DNA of 64,000 nucleotides from Solwaraspora sp. WMMA2065 (GTDB lineage: Bacteria; Actinomycetota; Actinomycetes; Mycobacteriales; Micromonosporaceae), in NCBI RefSeq assembly GCF_030345075.1, contig NZ_CP128361.1, forward strand, positions 3,286,001-3,350,000, in the 5' to 3' direction. The stretch's first letter is position 1; every line of letters starts with the position of its first letter. The notes beneath the pieces were generated by a model, which was not told the origin of the DNA, did no database searches, and was given only the letters and a program-made list of their open reading frames with translations. This document shows, in pieces, positions 1 to 8,171 of the stretch. The position numbers and the translations under genes were made by a program.

Positions 1-102
1 GGGCGAATGGTTCACACCTGGCAAATCATCCGAAGTGACGCGCGTCCTGTCAGGAGCATGGGTATCGCCCCGCAACAGGGCGTTGCGTGTGAGGATGGAG
101 CC

Positions 103-1977
103 ATGGCGCAAGGCGAAGAACTCTTCAACCTTGACGGGGACTCCGGATCGGGGCCCAACTTCGAGCTGGCGATCCGGGGGTACGACAAACGTCAGGTCGA
201 CCGCTACATCGCCCGTACCGAGAACGAGCTGGCCACGCTCGGCGCGGAACGGGAACAGATTTACGTGCAGATGCACACCCTGGCTGCGCAGATCGAGCAG
301 CTCCAGGCCGATCTGACCGAGGCTCGGAGGGAGACCAGCTTTCTGGACCAGGTGTCGTTCCGGCACCTCGGCCCGCGGGTCGAGCAGATCCTCGGGCTCG
401 CCGAGGACCAGGCTGAGGAGATCCGGTTCAACGCGGCCGAGGAGATCGACTCCCGCCGCGCCGAGGCCGAGCAGGTGCTCGCCGACGCCCGGCAGCAGGC
501 CGACACCGCGATGCGCGACTTCGAGCTGGCGCTCGCCGCTCGCCGCGCGGAGGAGGACCGCGCCAACGCCGCCCGCCGCGCCGAGGCCGAGGCGACCGTG
601 ACCAGCGCCCGTGAGGAGTCGGACAACCTGCGGGCTGCGGCCGAGGCCGCTCTCGTCGCTGCCCGGGAGGAGGCCAACCAGCTCATCGCCACCGCCCAGC
701 AGCAGGCCGACGACGCGCTGCACGCGGCACGACGGGAAGCCGACGACACCGTCAAGGCCGCCCAGCGGGAAGCCCGGCAGACCGTCACCACCGCCCAGGA
801 ACAGGCCAGCAACGCGGTCAGCACCGCCCAGGAGACCGCCGACCGGACCCTGGCCGACGCTCAGGCCGAAGCCGAACGGCTGGTCACCCAGGCCCGGATG
901 GACGCCAGCCGCATGGTCACCACCGCCCAGGAAGAGGCAACCAACCTGCGCGAGGCCGCCGAAGCGGCGGTCGCCGCCGCCCGGCAGGACGCCGAACGGA
1001 TCCGTACCGAGGGCGAGGCCGCCGCCGAGTCGGCCCACCGGGAGGCCGCCCAGGCCGTCGAGCAGGCCACCGAGTACGTCACCCGGACGCACGCCGAGAC
1101 CGACGCGTTCGTCGCGCAGACCCGCGCCGAGCTGGACCAGGAGCTCACCGCCCGACGTGACCAGGTCGAGCAGGAGCTGACCACGCTGCGCAGTACCGCC
1201 GAAGCAGAGGTCGCCGAGCTACGCGACGGCGTACAGCAGGAGGTCGACCGGCGCCGCGCGACGATGGAGCAGGAGATCGGCGAGTTGCGGACCGCCGCCG
1301 AGCAGGAGGTGGAGCAGTGGCGCAGCACCACCCAGGAGATCATCACCAACCAGCGCGGTGAGGCCGAGGAGTACGCAACCCACATCCGCTCCCGGGCCGA
1401 GGAGCAGGCGGTGACCATCCGCCAGCAGGCCGAGGAGTACGCGCTCAGCACGCGGGGCAGCGCCGACGAGCACGCCGCGAGTGTCCGACGTCTCTCCGAG
1501 GAGCACGCGGCGATCGCCCAGCGCCAGCTGGCCAGCAGTCAGCAGCAGGTGGCATCCGCCCAGCGTGAGGTGGTCTCCGCCGGTCAGCAACTCACCGAGG
1601 TGCTGCAGGAGGTCGCCGAGGCGCAGCAGGCACTGGCCGACCTGCGGCACCAGATGGTGCTCACCCGGCAGGAGTCCGACGAGGCACGGCGTACGCTCAG
1701 CGCGGTCCAGGCCGAGCTTGCCGGCGAGCAGCAGCGCCTCGCCGGGATGCGGGAAGCCGAGCAGGTAACTCTGGCGCAGGAACCAGAGCCGGCGGAACAA
1801 CAGCCCGAGCCGACCGCACAACAGCCTGAGCGGGCACCGGCGACGCAGGCTCCCGCGGCGGAGCCGGAGCAGACCCTACCGGTGGACGCGGTCCCGACCG
1901 AGGCGGTGTCGGTCGATCAGACCGCCGAGAAGGTCGTTGCGGGCGCGCCCGAGCGCAAGCGCCGTACCCACGCCTGA
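103..1977 (+). CDS. DivIVA-domain long coiled-coil protein (Scy/FilP-like polar scaffold)
   Basis: The product is 624 residues. Residues about 20-55 resemble the DivIVA N-terminal membrane-targeting motif (FELAIRGYDKRQVDRYI). Almost all of the rest is alanine/glutamate/glutamine-rich coiled coil. Between about residues 170 and 320 the sequence falls into 11-residue units of the type AQxxAxxxVxT, for example AQREARQTVTT followed by AQEQASNAVST, so it is a hendecad rather than a simple heptad coil. The tail (about 555-624) is Pro/Glu/Gln-rich and ends in basic residues. The ATG at 103 is chosen over an in-frame ATG at 7 because GGATGGAG lies just upstream and the DivIVA motif then sits near the N-terminus. 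Hendecad coiled coils of this sort in actinomycetes (Scy, FilP) organise tip growth; that role is inferred here from architecture only. Confidence 0.85.
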   Translation: MAQGEELFNLDGDSGSGPNFELAIRGYDKRQVDRYIARTENELATLGAEREQIYVQMHTLAAQIEQLQADLTEARRETSFLDQVSFRHLGPRVEQILGLAEDQAEEIRFNAAEEIDSRRAEAEQVLADARQQADTAMRDFELALAARRAEEDRANAARRAEAEATVTSAREESDNLRAAAEAALVAAREEANQLIATAQQQADDALHAARREADDTVKAAQREARQTVTTAQEQASNAVSTAQETADRTLADAQAEAERLVTQARMDASRMVTTAQEEATNLREAAEAAVAAARQDAERIRTEGEAAAESAHREAAQAVEQATEYVTRTHAETDAFVAQTRAELDQELTARRDQVEQELTTLRSTAEAEVAELRDGVQQEVDRRRATMEQEIGELRTAAEQEVEQWRSTTQEIITNQRGEAEEYATHIRSRAEEQAVTIRQQAEEYALSTRGSADEHAASVRRLSEEHAAIAQRQLASSQQQVASAQREVVSAGQQLTEVLQEVAEAQQALADLRHQMVLTRQESDEARRTLSAVQAELAGEQQRLAGMREAEQVTLAQEPEPAEQQPEPTAQQPERAPATQAPAAEPEQTLPVDAVPTEAVSVDQTAEKVVAGAPERKRRTHA

Positions 1978-2031
1978 CCCCGGCCCGCGGACCGCCGATG
2001 ATCCTGCCGTGCACATGTGGGGTGGCCGGCT

Positions 2032-2658
2032 TCACTCCTCGGTGAGCAGCCCATCGCACTCGACGTGGCGCTGCCCGGTGCGGGGGCAGACGAACCGGCC
2101 GTCGCCGTCCGCGACCAGCGGTACGCCGGCCCGGCCGACCCAGCCGACCCGGCGCGCCGGCACCCCGACGACCAGGGCGAAGTCCGGGACGTCCCGGGTG
2201 ACCACGGCCCCGGCGGCGACTGTCGCCCAGCGGCCGATACGCACCGGGGCGACACAGACCGCCCGGGCACCGATCGCCGCGCCGGTGCCGATGGTGACAC
2301 CGACCGCAGTCCAGTCGTCGCCGGTCTTCAGCCGCCCGTCCGGGGTGACCGCCCGGGGGTACTCGTCGTTGGTCAGCACCGCCGCCGGCCCGATGAACAC
2401 TCCGTCGTCGAGCTGCGCCGGCTCGTAGACGAGGGCGTGATTCTGCAGTTTGACGTTGTCGCCGAGCCGGACCCCCGGACCGACGTACGCTCCGCGGCCG
2501 ATGATGCAGTTGCGGCCGACCGACGCGTCCTCGCGGACCTGGGCCAGGTGCCAGACGCGGGTGCCGGCACCGATACTCGCCGTGTCGGCCACGTCGGCCG
2601 AGCCGGCGACAGTGGCGTCGGCGTCAGTGGCGTCCGGACGCGCTGCGGTTGCACTCAT
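2032..2658 (-). CDS. Left-handed beta-helix N-acetyltransferase (WbpD/WlbB-like)
   Basis: The 208-residue product consists mainly of hexapeptide repeats (for example VGRNCIIGRGAYVGPGVRLG), the hallmark of acyl-CoA dependent left-handed beta-helix transferases. Segments such as NVKLQNHALVYEP and GPAAVLTNDEYPRAV match the pattern of sugar-nucleotide 3-N-acetyltransferases of the WbpD/WlbB/FdtC type. The C-terminus carries an atypical short tail with CPRTGQRHVECDG. It is divergent from the Gfo/Idh oxidoreductase at 3034, and the oxidoreductase, an aminotransferase and this enzyme together match the set that makes 3-acetamido-3-deoxy sugars. The exact nucleotide sugar cannot be told from sequence. 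Confidence 0.8.
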   Translation of the reverse strand: MSATAARPDATDADATVAGSADVADTASIGAGTRVWHLAQVREDASVGRNCIIGRGAYVGPGVRLGDNVKLQNHALVYEPAQLDDGVFIGPAAVLTNDEYPRAVTPDGRLKTGDDWTAVGVTIGTGAAIGARAVCVAPVRIGRWATVAAGAVVTRDVPDFALVVGVPARRVGWVGRAGVPLVADGDGRFVCPRTGQRHVECDGLLTEE

Positions 2659-3033
2659 GAGCCGTGATCCTTCCTGGTCACCGGCAGTGTGCCAGAACTG
2701 CCGGAGGTGCGGCGCACACGGTAGGGGGTCACCGGCGCCGCCGATGTCGGGAAACCGACCCTGCGCCCCGAAGCGGCCGACTCTCCGGCTGGAAGGGACC
2801 GACCCTCCGGGCCGGCACTGGCCGACAGGTGGACCCAGGCCGACGAAGGTACCTCGTGACCTCGCGGTTGTGCCGGGTTTACGTCACAGTGCTGGCGTCG
2901 GCGTGGCAGCGCTCGGTAGCTTCCCGAACGGACCCTCTCCGCCGGGCCCACCGATGGGCCGCGCCCATCCGGCGGTGGCCCGGGTCGGCCCGGCTCGCCC
3001 GGGTCAGCATGCCCCCCGACGAAATGGACATCC
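2659..3033. other. Divergent intergenic region, candidate promoter region
   Basis: This stretch of about 375 bases separates the divergent acetyltransferase and oxidoreductase genes and must hold promoters for one or both. No convincing -35/-10 pair could be read. The 8-mer CCGACCCT occurs twice (2755-2762 and 2799-2806), which could be chance in such GC-rich DNA. No credible coding frame was seen. Confidence 0.4.
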
Positions 3034-4107
3034 GTGACTCATCCGCCTGCCATGCCGGACGAGCCCATCGGCGTAGCCGTCATCGGCGCCGGCTACTGGG
3101 GCCCCAACCTGGTCCGCAACTTCATGTCCAGCCCGGCGTTCCGGCTGCACTGGCTCTGTGACCTCGATCTCGGTCGGGCCCGCGCGGTGCTCGGCGACTA
3201 CTCGACGGTCGGCGCGACAGACGACCTGGCCCGGGTACTCGCCGACGACTCGGTGCGTGCCGTGGCGATCGCCACACCGGCCGGCACCCACCTCGAGGTC
3301 GCCCTCGCCGCGCTGCGCGCCGGCAAGCACGTGCTGGTCGAGAAGCCGCTCGCCGCCAACCACGCCGACGGAACGCGGCTGGTCGCCGAGGCCGAGCAGC
3401 GCGGACTGACCCTGATGTGCGACCACACCTATTGCTACACCCCGGCGGTGCTGCGTATCCGGGAGATGCTGCACTCCGGCGAGCTGGGTGAGCTGCACTA
3501 CCTCGACTCCGTACGGATCAACCTGGGCCTGGTGCAGCGCGACATCGACGTCGTCTGGGACCTCGCCCCGCACGACCTGTCCATTCTCGACTTCGTGCTG
3601 CCGCCAGGGGTACGGCCGGTGTCGGTCGCGGCGCACGGCGCCGACGGCATCGGCGCCGGCCGGGCCTGCGTGGCGTACCTCACCCTGCGGCTGAGCAGCG
3701 GCGCGATCGCCCACGTGCACGTCAACTGGCTGTCCCCGGTCAAGATCCGTACGACGATCATCGGCGGGTCGAAGCGGACCCTGGTCTGGGACGACCTCAA
3801 CCCGGGCCAGCGGCTCGCCCTGTTCGACCGGGGCGTCGACGTCGCCACCTCCGACGAGCTCGGCACCGAGGCCCGTCGGGACATGCTGGTGTCGTATCGC
3901 TCCGGCGACATGGTCGCCCCGGCGCTGACCGAGCGGGAGGCGCTGCGCACCATGGTCGACGAATACGCCCGCGCCATCCGTACCGGCACCCCGGCGTTGA
4001 CCGACGGCCGTTCCGGCCTGCGGGTGCTGGCCATCCTGGAAGCCGCCACCCGCAGCCTCGCCGCCGGCGGCACGATGATCCCGCTGGACGAGGAGCCCGC
4101 CGCATGA
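3034..4107 (+). CDS. Gfo/Idh/MocA family NAD(P)-dependent sugar oxidoreductase
   Basis: The 357-residue product has an N-terminal Rossmann motif GAGYWG at about 18-23 and the family motif EKP at 103-105, followed by the typical C-terminal alpha/beta substrate domain. Family members oxidise or reduce hydroxyls on sugars and nucleotide sugars; WbpB/WlbA homologues oxidise C3 of UDP-GlcNAcA before transamination. That is a sensible role here because DegT-type aminotransferases and a WbpD-like acetyltransferase are adjacent. The GTG at 3034 is used; an ATG at 3052 is an alternative start and neither has a strong ribosome binding site. The 3' end overlaps the next gene by ATGA, so the two are translationally coupled. 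Confidence 0.85.
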   Translation: MTHPPAMPDEPIGVAVIGAGYWGPNLVRNFMSSPAFRLHWLCDLDLGRARAVLGDYSTVGATDDLARVLADDSVRAVAIATPAGTHLEVALAALRAGKHVLVEKPLAANHADGTRLVAEAEQRGLTLMCDHTYCYTPAVLRIREMLHSGELGELHYLDSVRINLGLVQRDIDVVWDLAPHDLSILDFVLPPGVRPVSVAAHGADGIGAGRACVAYLTLRLSSGAIAHVHVNWLSPVKIRTTIIGGSKRTLVWDDLNPGQRLALFDRGVDVATSDELGTEARRDMLVSYRSGDMVAPALTEREALRTMVDEYARAIRTGTPALTDGRSGLRVLAILEAATRSLAAGGTMIPLDEEPAA

Positions 4108-5147
4108 CCGTCGCAGCCACTCCCGGCGCCGCTCCCGCGGTCGACCTGGCCAACTCGACCGTGCTGGTCACTGGCGGCGCCGGCTTCATCGGCTCACACC
4201 TGACCGAGCATCTCGTCTCGCTCGGCGCGCAGGTCGTGGTGCTGGACAACTTCCGCAACGGCACCCGGGAGAATCTGACGTTCCCCGGTGCCGAGTCGGT
4301 CCGGGTGATCGAGGGCGACATCTGCGACCCGCAGACCTGCCATGACGCGATGGCCGGGGTCGACGTGGTGTTCCACCTGGCCTGCCTCGGGGTACGCCAC
4401 TCGCTGCACAGTCCGGTGGAGAACCACCAGGTCAACGCGCTCGGCACACTCAACGTGCTGGAGGCGGCGCGGGCCGCGCAGGTGTCCCGGCTGCTGTACG
4501 TGTCGACTTCGGAGATCTACGGTCGGGCGCTGGAGTTCCCGATCACCGAGCAGACCACCCCCTGGCCACTGACCGTCTACGGCAGCAGCAAACTCGCCGG
4601 CGAGCACTACGCCCGCTCGTACCTGGAGTGCTGGGGGCTGCCGGTGGTCTGCGTCCGGCCGTTCAACAACTACGGGCCGCGGTCGCACTTCGAGGGTGAC
4701 TCCGGCGAGGTGATCCCCCGGTTCATCCTGCGGGCGCTGGCCGGGCAGCCGCCGGTGGTCTTCGGCGACGGCAGCGTCACCCGCGATTTCCTGTACGTGC
4801 GGGACTGCGTCGAGACGCTGGCCCGGGTCGCCGAGTCGACCGAGCTGGTCGGCGAGGTGGTCAACCTCGGGTACGGCGAGGAGCTGTCCATCGGGCTGCT
4901 GGCCCGCACGGTGCTGGAAGCGGTCGGCCGCACCGACCTGCAACCGGTGTACGAGCCGCCGCGCCCGGCCGATGTCCCCCGGCTCTGGGTGGACACCTCC
5001 AGACTGCGCAAGACGGTCGACTTCGCCCCCCGCGTGTCGTTGGCCGAAGGCATCGGCCACACCCTCGAGTACTTCCAGCGGTTGCTGCGCGAGCAGCCCG
5101 GTGCGCTGGAGCGGATGCAGACCAGGAACTGGAGCCAACCGGCATGA
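4104..5147 (+). CDS. Extended SDR, NAD-dependent nucleotide-sugar dehydratase/epimerase
   Basis: The 347-residue product carries the NAD-binding motif GGAGFIG (24-30), the active-site pair of extended SDRs with Y159 and K163 in YGSSK, and STSEIYG at 134-140. STSE(I/V)YG together with RPFNNYGPR is more like 4,6-dehydratases of the LegB type or UDP-glucuronate decarboxylases than classical GalE epimerases. The downstream pair (aminotransferase at 5144, PglD-like acyltransferase at 6289) would fit a 4,6-dehydratase that starts a 4-amino-4,6-dideoxy sugar route. It overlaps both neighbours by ATGA. The substrate remains undetermined. Confidence 0.85.
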   Translation: MTVAATPGAAPAVDLANSTVLVTGGAGFIGSHLTEHLVSLGAQVVVLDNFRNGTRENLTFPGAESVRVIEGDICDPQTCHDAMAGVDVVFHLACLGVRHSLHSPVENHQVNALGTLNVLEAARAAQVSRLLYVSTSEIYGRALEFPITEQTTPWPLTVYGSSKLAGEHYARSYLECWGLPVVCVRPFNNYGPRSHFEGDSGEVIPRFILRALAGQPPVVFGDGSVTRDFLYVRDCVETLARVAESTELVGEVVNLGYGEELSIGLLARTVLEAVGRTDLQPVYEPPRPADVPRLWVDTSRLRKTVDFAPRVSLAEGIGHTLEYFQRLLREQPGALERMQTRNWSQPA

Positions 5148-6292
5148 GCGAGACCAGTCCGCGCCGCATCCAGGTGATGCTGCCGATGCTCGGCGAGGAG
5201 GAGGAGCAGGCCGCCGCCGCGGCGATCCGCTCCGGCTGGGTGGCCCAGGGCCCCCGGGTGGCGCAGTTCGAGCGCGAGTTCGCCGCCGTCGTCGGCGCCG
5301 ACCACGGGGTGGCGGTCAGCTCCTGCACCACCGCGCTGCACCTGGCGCTGGTGCTACACGGCGTCGGCCCCGGCGATGAGGTCGTCGTGCCGTCGCTGTC
5401 GTTCATCGCCACCGCGAACGCGGTCCGGCACGCCGGTGCCGAGCCGGTCTTCGCCGACGTCGACCTGGTCACCGGCAACCTGACCGTCGAGACGATCGAG
5501 GCGGTACGCACCCCGCGTACCCGGGCGGTGATCGCGGTCCACCAGGGCGGCATGCCGTTCGACACGGCCACGCTGCGTACGGCGGCCGCCGGCTGGGGCG
5601 TACCGCTGATCGAGGATGCCGCCTGCGCGGCTGGTTCCCGCGCGTACGGCCGACCGGTGGGTGCCGGGGCGACGGTCTCCGCCTGGTCGTTCCACCCGCG
5701 TAAGGTGATCACCACGGGTGAGGGTGGCATGCTGACCCTGGACGACGCCGACGGTGCGGCCCGGCTGCGCCGGCTGCGCGAGCACGGCATGAACGTCTCC
5801 GCCGCCGACCGGCATGCCAGCGCCCAGCCGGTGCTGGAGGCCTACCTGGAACCGGCCTTCAACTACCGGATGACCGACATCCAGGCGGCGGTCGGCCTGG
5901 TCCAGGTCGGTCGGCTCGCCGGCCTGGTCGCCGGCCGGCGGGCGCTCGCCGCCCGCTACCACCAACTGCTCGCCGGCATCGACGGCCTGGTAGCGGTGGT
6001 CGACCCGGCGTACGGCGAAACCAACTTCCAGTCGTTCTGGGTACGGGTCGACCCGGAGTTCGGCGTGAGCCGCGACGACGTGCTCACCGGGCTGTCCGAC
6101 GCCGGGGTGTCGGCCCGGCGCGGCATCATGGCCGCTCATCTGGAGCCGGCGTACGCCGACGTCACCCCGGCCCCGCTGCCGGTGACCGAGCGGCTGACCC
6201 GCGACTCGCTGATCCTGCCGCTGCACCACGCCCTCACCGAGGCCGACCAGGACCACATCGTCGCGGTGCTGCGCAAACTGGCCGGCCGATGA
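5144..6292 (+). CDS. DegT/DnrJ/EryC1/StrS-family PLP sugar aminotransferase (first copy)
   Basis: The 382-residue protein is of normal length for the family. The PLP-binding lysine is K187 in SFHPRK, preceded by the cofactor Asp in LIEDAAC (about 155-161) and followed by TTGEGGM. SGWVAQGPRVAQFE near residues 30-45 and SCTTALHLAL near 60-69 resemble perosamine/bacillosamine-type (PerA/PglE) enzymes that aminate C4 of a 4-keto-6-deoxy sugar. The gene overlaps the SDR gene upstream and the PglD-like acetyltransferase gene downstream by four bases each, which supports a three-step dehydrate, aminate, acetylate pathway (inference). Confidence 0.88.
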   Translation: MSETSPRRIQVMLPMLGEEEEQAAAAAIRSGWVAQGPRVAQFEREFAAVVGADHGVAVSSCTTALHLALVLHGVGPGDEVVVPSLSFIATANAVRHAGAEPVFADVDLVTGNLTVETIEAVRTPRTRAVIAVHQGGMPFDTATLRTAAAGWGVPLIEDAACAAGSRAYGRPVGAGATVSAWSFHPRKVITTGEGGMLTLDDADGAARLRRLREHGMNVSAADRHASAQPVLEAYLEPAFNYRMTDIQAAVGLVQVGRLAGLVAGRRALAARYHQLLAGIDGLVAVVDPAYGETNFQSFWVRVDPEFGVSRDDVLTGLSDAGVSARRGIMAAHLEPAYADVTPAPLPVTERLTRDSLILPLHHALTEADQDHIVAVLRKLAGR

Positions 6293-7044
6293 GGGATCTG
6301 CTGATCGTCGGCGCCGGCGGGTTCGCCCGGGAGACCGCCGCCGCCGTCGCGGCGGTCAACGCGGTGTCGCCGACCTGGCGGCTGCGCGGCTTCCTCGACG
6401 ACGACCCGGCGCTGCACGGCAGCCGGCGGGTTGACGTACCGGTGATCGGTGGCACCGACCTGGTCGCCGAACTGGCCGACGCGGCCGTGCTGGTCTGCGT
6501 CGGCAACCCCCGCAACTACCGGTCCCGGCAGCGGCTGGTCGAACGGTTCGGCCTGCCAGCGCAGCGCTACGCCACCGTGGTGCACCCGGCGGCCCGGATC
6601 GGTGCCGGCTGCACCGTCGGGCCGGGCAGTGTGCTGCTGGCCGGGGTGGATCTGACCGCCGAGGTGTCCGTCGGTGCACACGTCGCGGTGATGCCACAGG
6701 TGGTGCTGACCCACGACAACGTGATCGGGCCGTACGCCACGATCGCCTCCGGGGCGCGCCTCGGCGGCGGAGTACGGCTCGGCGACGGCGTCTACGTCGG
6801 TGCCGGCGCGCTGCTGCGCGACGGGATCGCCGTCGGTGCCTGGTCGCAGCTGGGCATGGGCTCGGTGGTGCTGCGCGACGTACCCGCCGACGAGGTGTGG
6901 GTCGGCGCGCCGGCCCGCTTCCTGCGCCGCGCCAACGCGCCGGTTGACGGCCCGGCCGACACCCCGGTTGACGGCCCGGCCGACGCCCCGGCCGACCACC
7001 CCGCCGATCGAACGAACGAGTCGCAGTTGAGGAGTCACGCGTGA
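6289..7044 (+). CDS. PglD/NeuD-like sugar O/N-acyltransferase
   Basis: The 251-residue product has the N-terminal Rossmann-like nucleotide-sugar binding part of the PglD family (LLIVGAGGFARE at about 4-15, then a GFLDDDP motif), followed by hexapeptide repeats forming a left-handed beta helix from about 95 to 205. PglD homologues acetylate the 4-amino group made by a PglE-type aminotransferase, which is exactly the upstream neighbour. The C-terminal 35 residues are a low-complexity Pro/Asp/Ala tail built on a 24-base DNA repeat and are unlikely to be part of the fold. It is followed directly by the second aminotransferase. Confidence 0.85.
   Translation: MRDLLIVGAGGFARETAAAVAAVNAVSPTWRLRGFLDDDPALHGSRRVDVPVIGGTDLVAELADAAVLVCVGNPRNYRSRQRLVERFGLPAQRYATVVHPAARIGAGCTVGPGSVLLAGVDLTAEVSVGAHVAVMPQVVLTHDNVIGPYATIASGARLGGGVRLGDGVYVGAGALLRDGIAVGAWSQLGMGSVVLRDVPADEVWVGAPARFLRRANAPVDGPADTPVDGPADAPADHPADRTNESQLRSHA
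6941..6988 (+). repeat. Two 24-base direct repeats in the acyltransferase tail
   Basis: CGGTTGACGGCCCGGCCGAC at 6941 recurs at 6965 with one difference between the 24-base units. The repeat is in frame and encodes the Pro-Val-Asp-Gly-Pro-Ala-Asp tail of the acyltransferase. Confidence 0.85.
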
Positions 7045-8171
7045 GCAGCATCCCCCTCGTCGACCTGGCCGCCGCCCACACCGAGGTGGCCGAGGAGGTC
7101 GATGCCGGTTTCAAGCGGGTCCTCGCCGGCACCGCGTTCATCGGCGGCGCCGAGGTGACCGCCTTCGAGGCCGAGTACGCCACGTTCAGCGGCGTGCCGC
7201 ACTGCGTCGGGGTGGCCAACGGCACCGACGCGCTGGAGCTGGCCCTGCGGGCGGTCGGGGTCGGCCCGGGCAGCGAGGTGATCCTGCCGGCGAACACGTT
7301 CATCGCCACCGCCGAGGCGGTCGCCCGGGCCGGCGCCCGGGTGGTGCTGGTCGACTGCGACCCGGCGACGTACCTGATCGACGTGGACGCGGCACTGGCC
7401 GCGGTCACCCCGGCCACCCGGGCGATCGCCCCGGTGCACCTGTACGGCCAGCTCGCCGAGGTGGACCGGCTGCGCGCCGGGCTCGCCAGCCTGTCCGCCA
7501 CCGGGCAGGAGATCGCGATCGTCGAGGACGCCGCGCAGTGCCAGGGGGCGACCCGGCACGGCCGGGGCGCCGGTGCCGACGGGATCGCCGCCACCAGCTT
7601 CTACCCGGGCAAGAACCTCGGCGCGTACGGCGACGCCGGCGCGGTGGTCACCGCCGACGCCCAGCTCGCCGCTGACGTCCGGCGGATGTCGGCGCACGGC
7701 AGCGTCCGCAAGTACGTGCACGAGGTGGTCGGCTTCAACAGCCGACTCGACGGGCTGCAGGCGGTGGTGCTGCGGGCCAAGCTGGCCCGGCTGGCCGACT
7801 GGAACGACCGACGGCGCGCCATCGCGGCCCGCTACCACGAGCTGCTGGCCGGCCTCGACGTGGTCCGGCCGGTGACGCTGGACGGCAACGTGCACGTCTG
7901 GCACATCTACTGTGTCCGGGTGCCCGGCGGGGCTACCCGGCGGGACGCCGTGCTGGCCGTGTTGAACGCCGCAGGGATCGGTGCCGGCATTCACTACCCG
8001 GTACCGGTGCACCTGACCCCGGCCTTCGCCGATCTCGGCTACCCGGCCGGGTCGTTCCCGCACGCCGAGTCGACCGCGCCGGAGCTGCTGTCGCTGCCGA
8101 TCTACCCGCAGTTGACCGCCGAGCAGCAGGACCGGGTCGTCGAGGTGCTGGCCGCCGCGCTGGCGGGTTGA
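7041..8171 (+). CDS. DegT/DnrJ/EryC1/StrS-family PLP sugar aminotransferase (second copy)
   Basis: The 376-residue product has PLP lysine K191 in TSFYPGKNLGAYGDAG, the cofactor Asp in VEDAAQCQGA (161-170) and PANTFIATAEA near 84-94. YPGKNLGAYGDAGA is characteristic of 3-aminotransferases of the WbpE/WlbC/FdtB/QdtB group, in contrast to the SFHPRK type of the copy at 5144. A 3-amino role pairs it with the oxidoreductase at 3034 and the WbpD-like transferase at 2032. It starts at a GTG with GAGGAG upstream and overlaps its upstream neighbour. Confidence 0.88.
   Translation: MSSIPLVDLAAAHTEVAEEVDAGFKRVLAGTAFIGGAEVTAFEAEYATFSGVPHCVGVANGTDALELALRAVGVGPGSEVILPANTFIATAEAVARAGARVVLVDCDPATYLIDVDAALAAVTPATRAIAPVHLYGQLAEVDRLRAGLASLSATGQEIAIVEDAAQCQGATRHGRGAGADGIAATSFYPGKNLGAYGDAGAVVTADAQLAADVRRMSAHGSVRKYVHEVVGFNSRLDGLQAVVLRAKLARLADWNDRRRAIAARYHELLAGLDVVRPVTLDGNVHVWHIYCVRVPGGATRRDAVLAVLNAAGIGAGIHYPVPVHLTPAFADLGYPAGSFPHAESTAPELLSLPIYPQLTAEQQDRVVEVLAAALAG

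Noticed and set aside
261-1821. Long open frames on the minus strand and in the other plus frames inside the coiled-coil gene
   Set aside because: They mirror the repetitive GC-rich codons of the real gene, encode Ser/Ala/Arg-rich low-complexity sequence and have no ribosome binding site.
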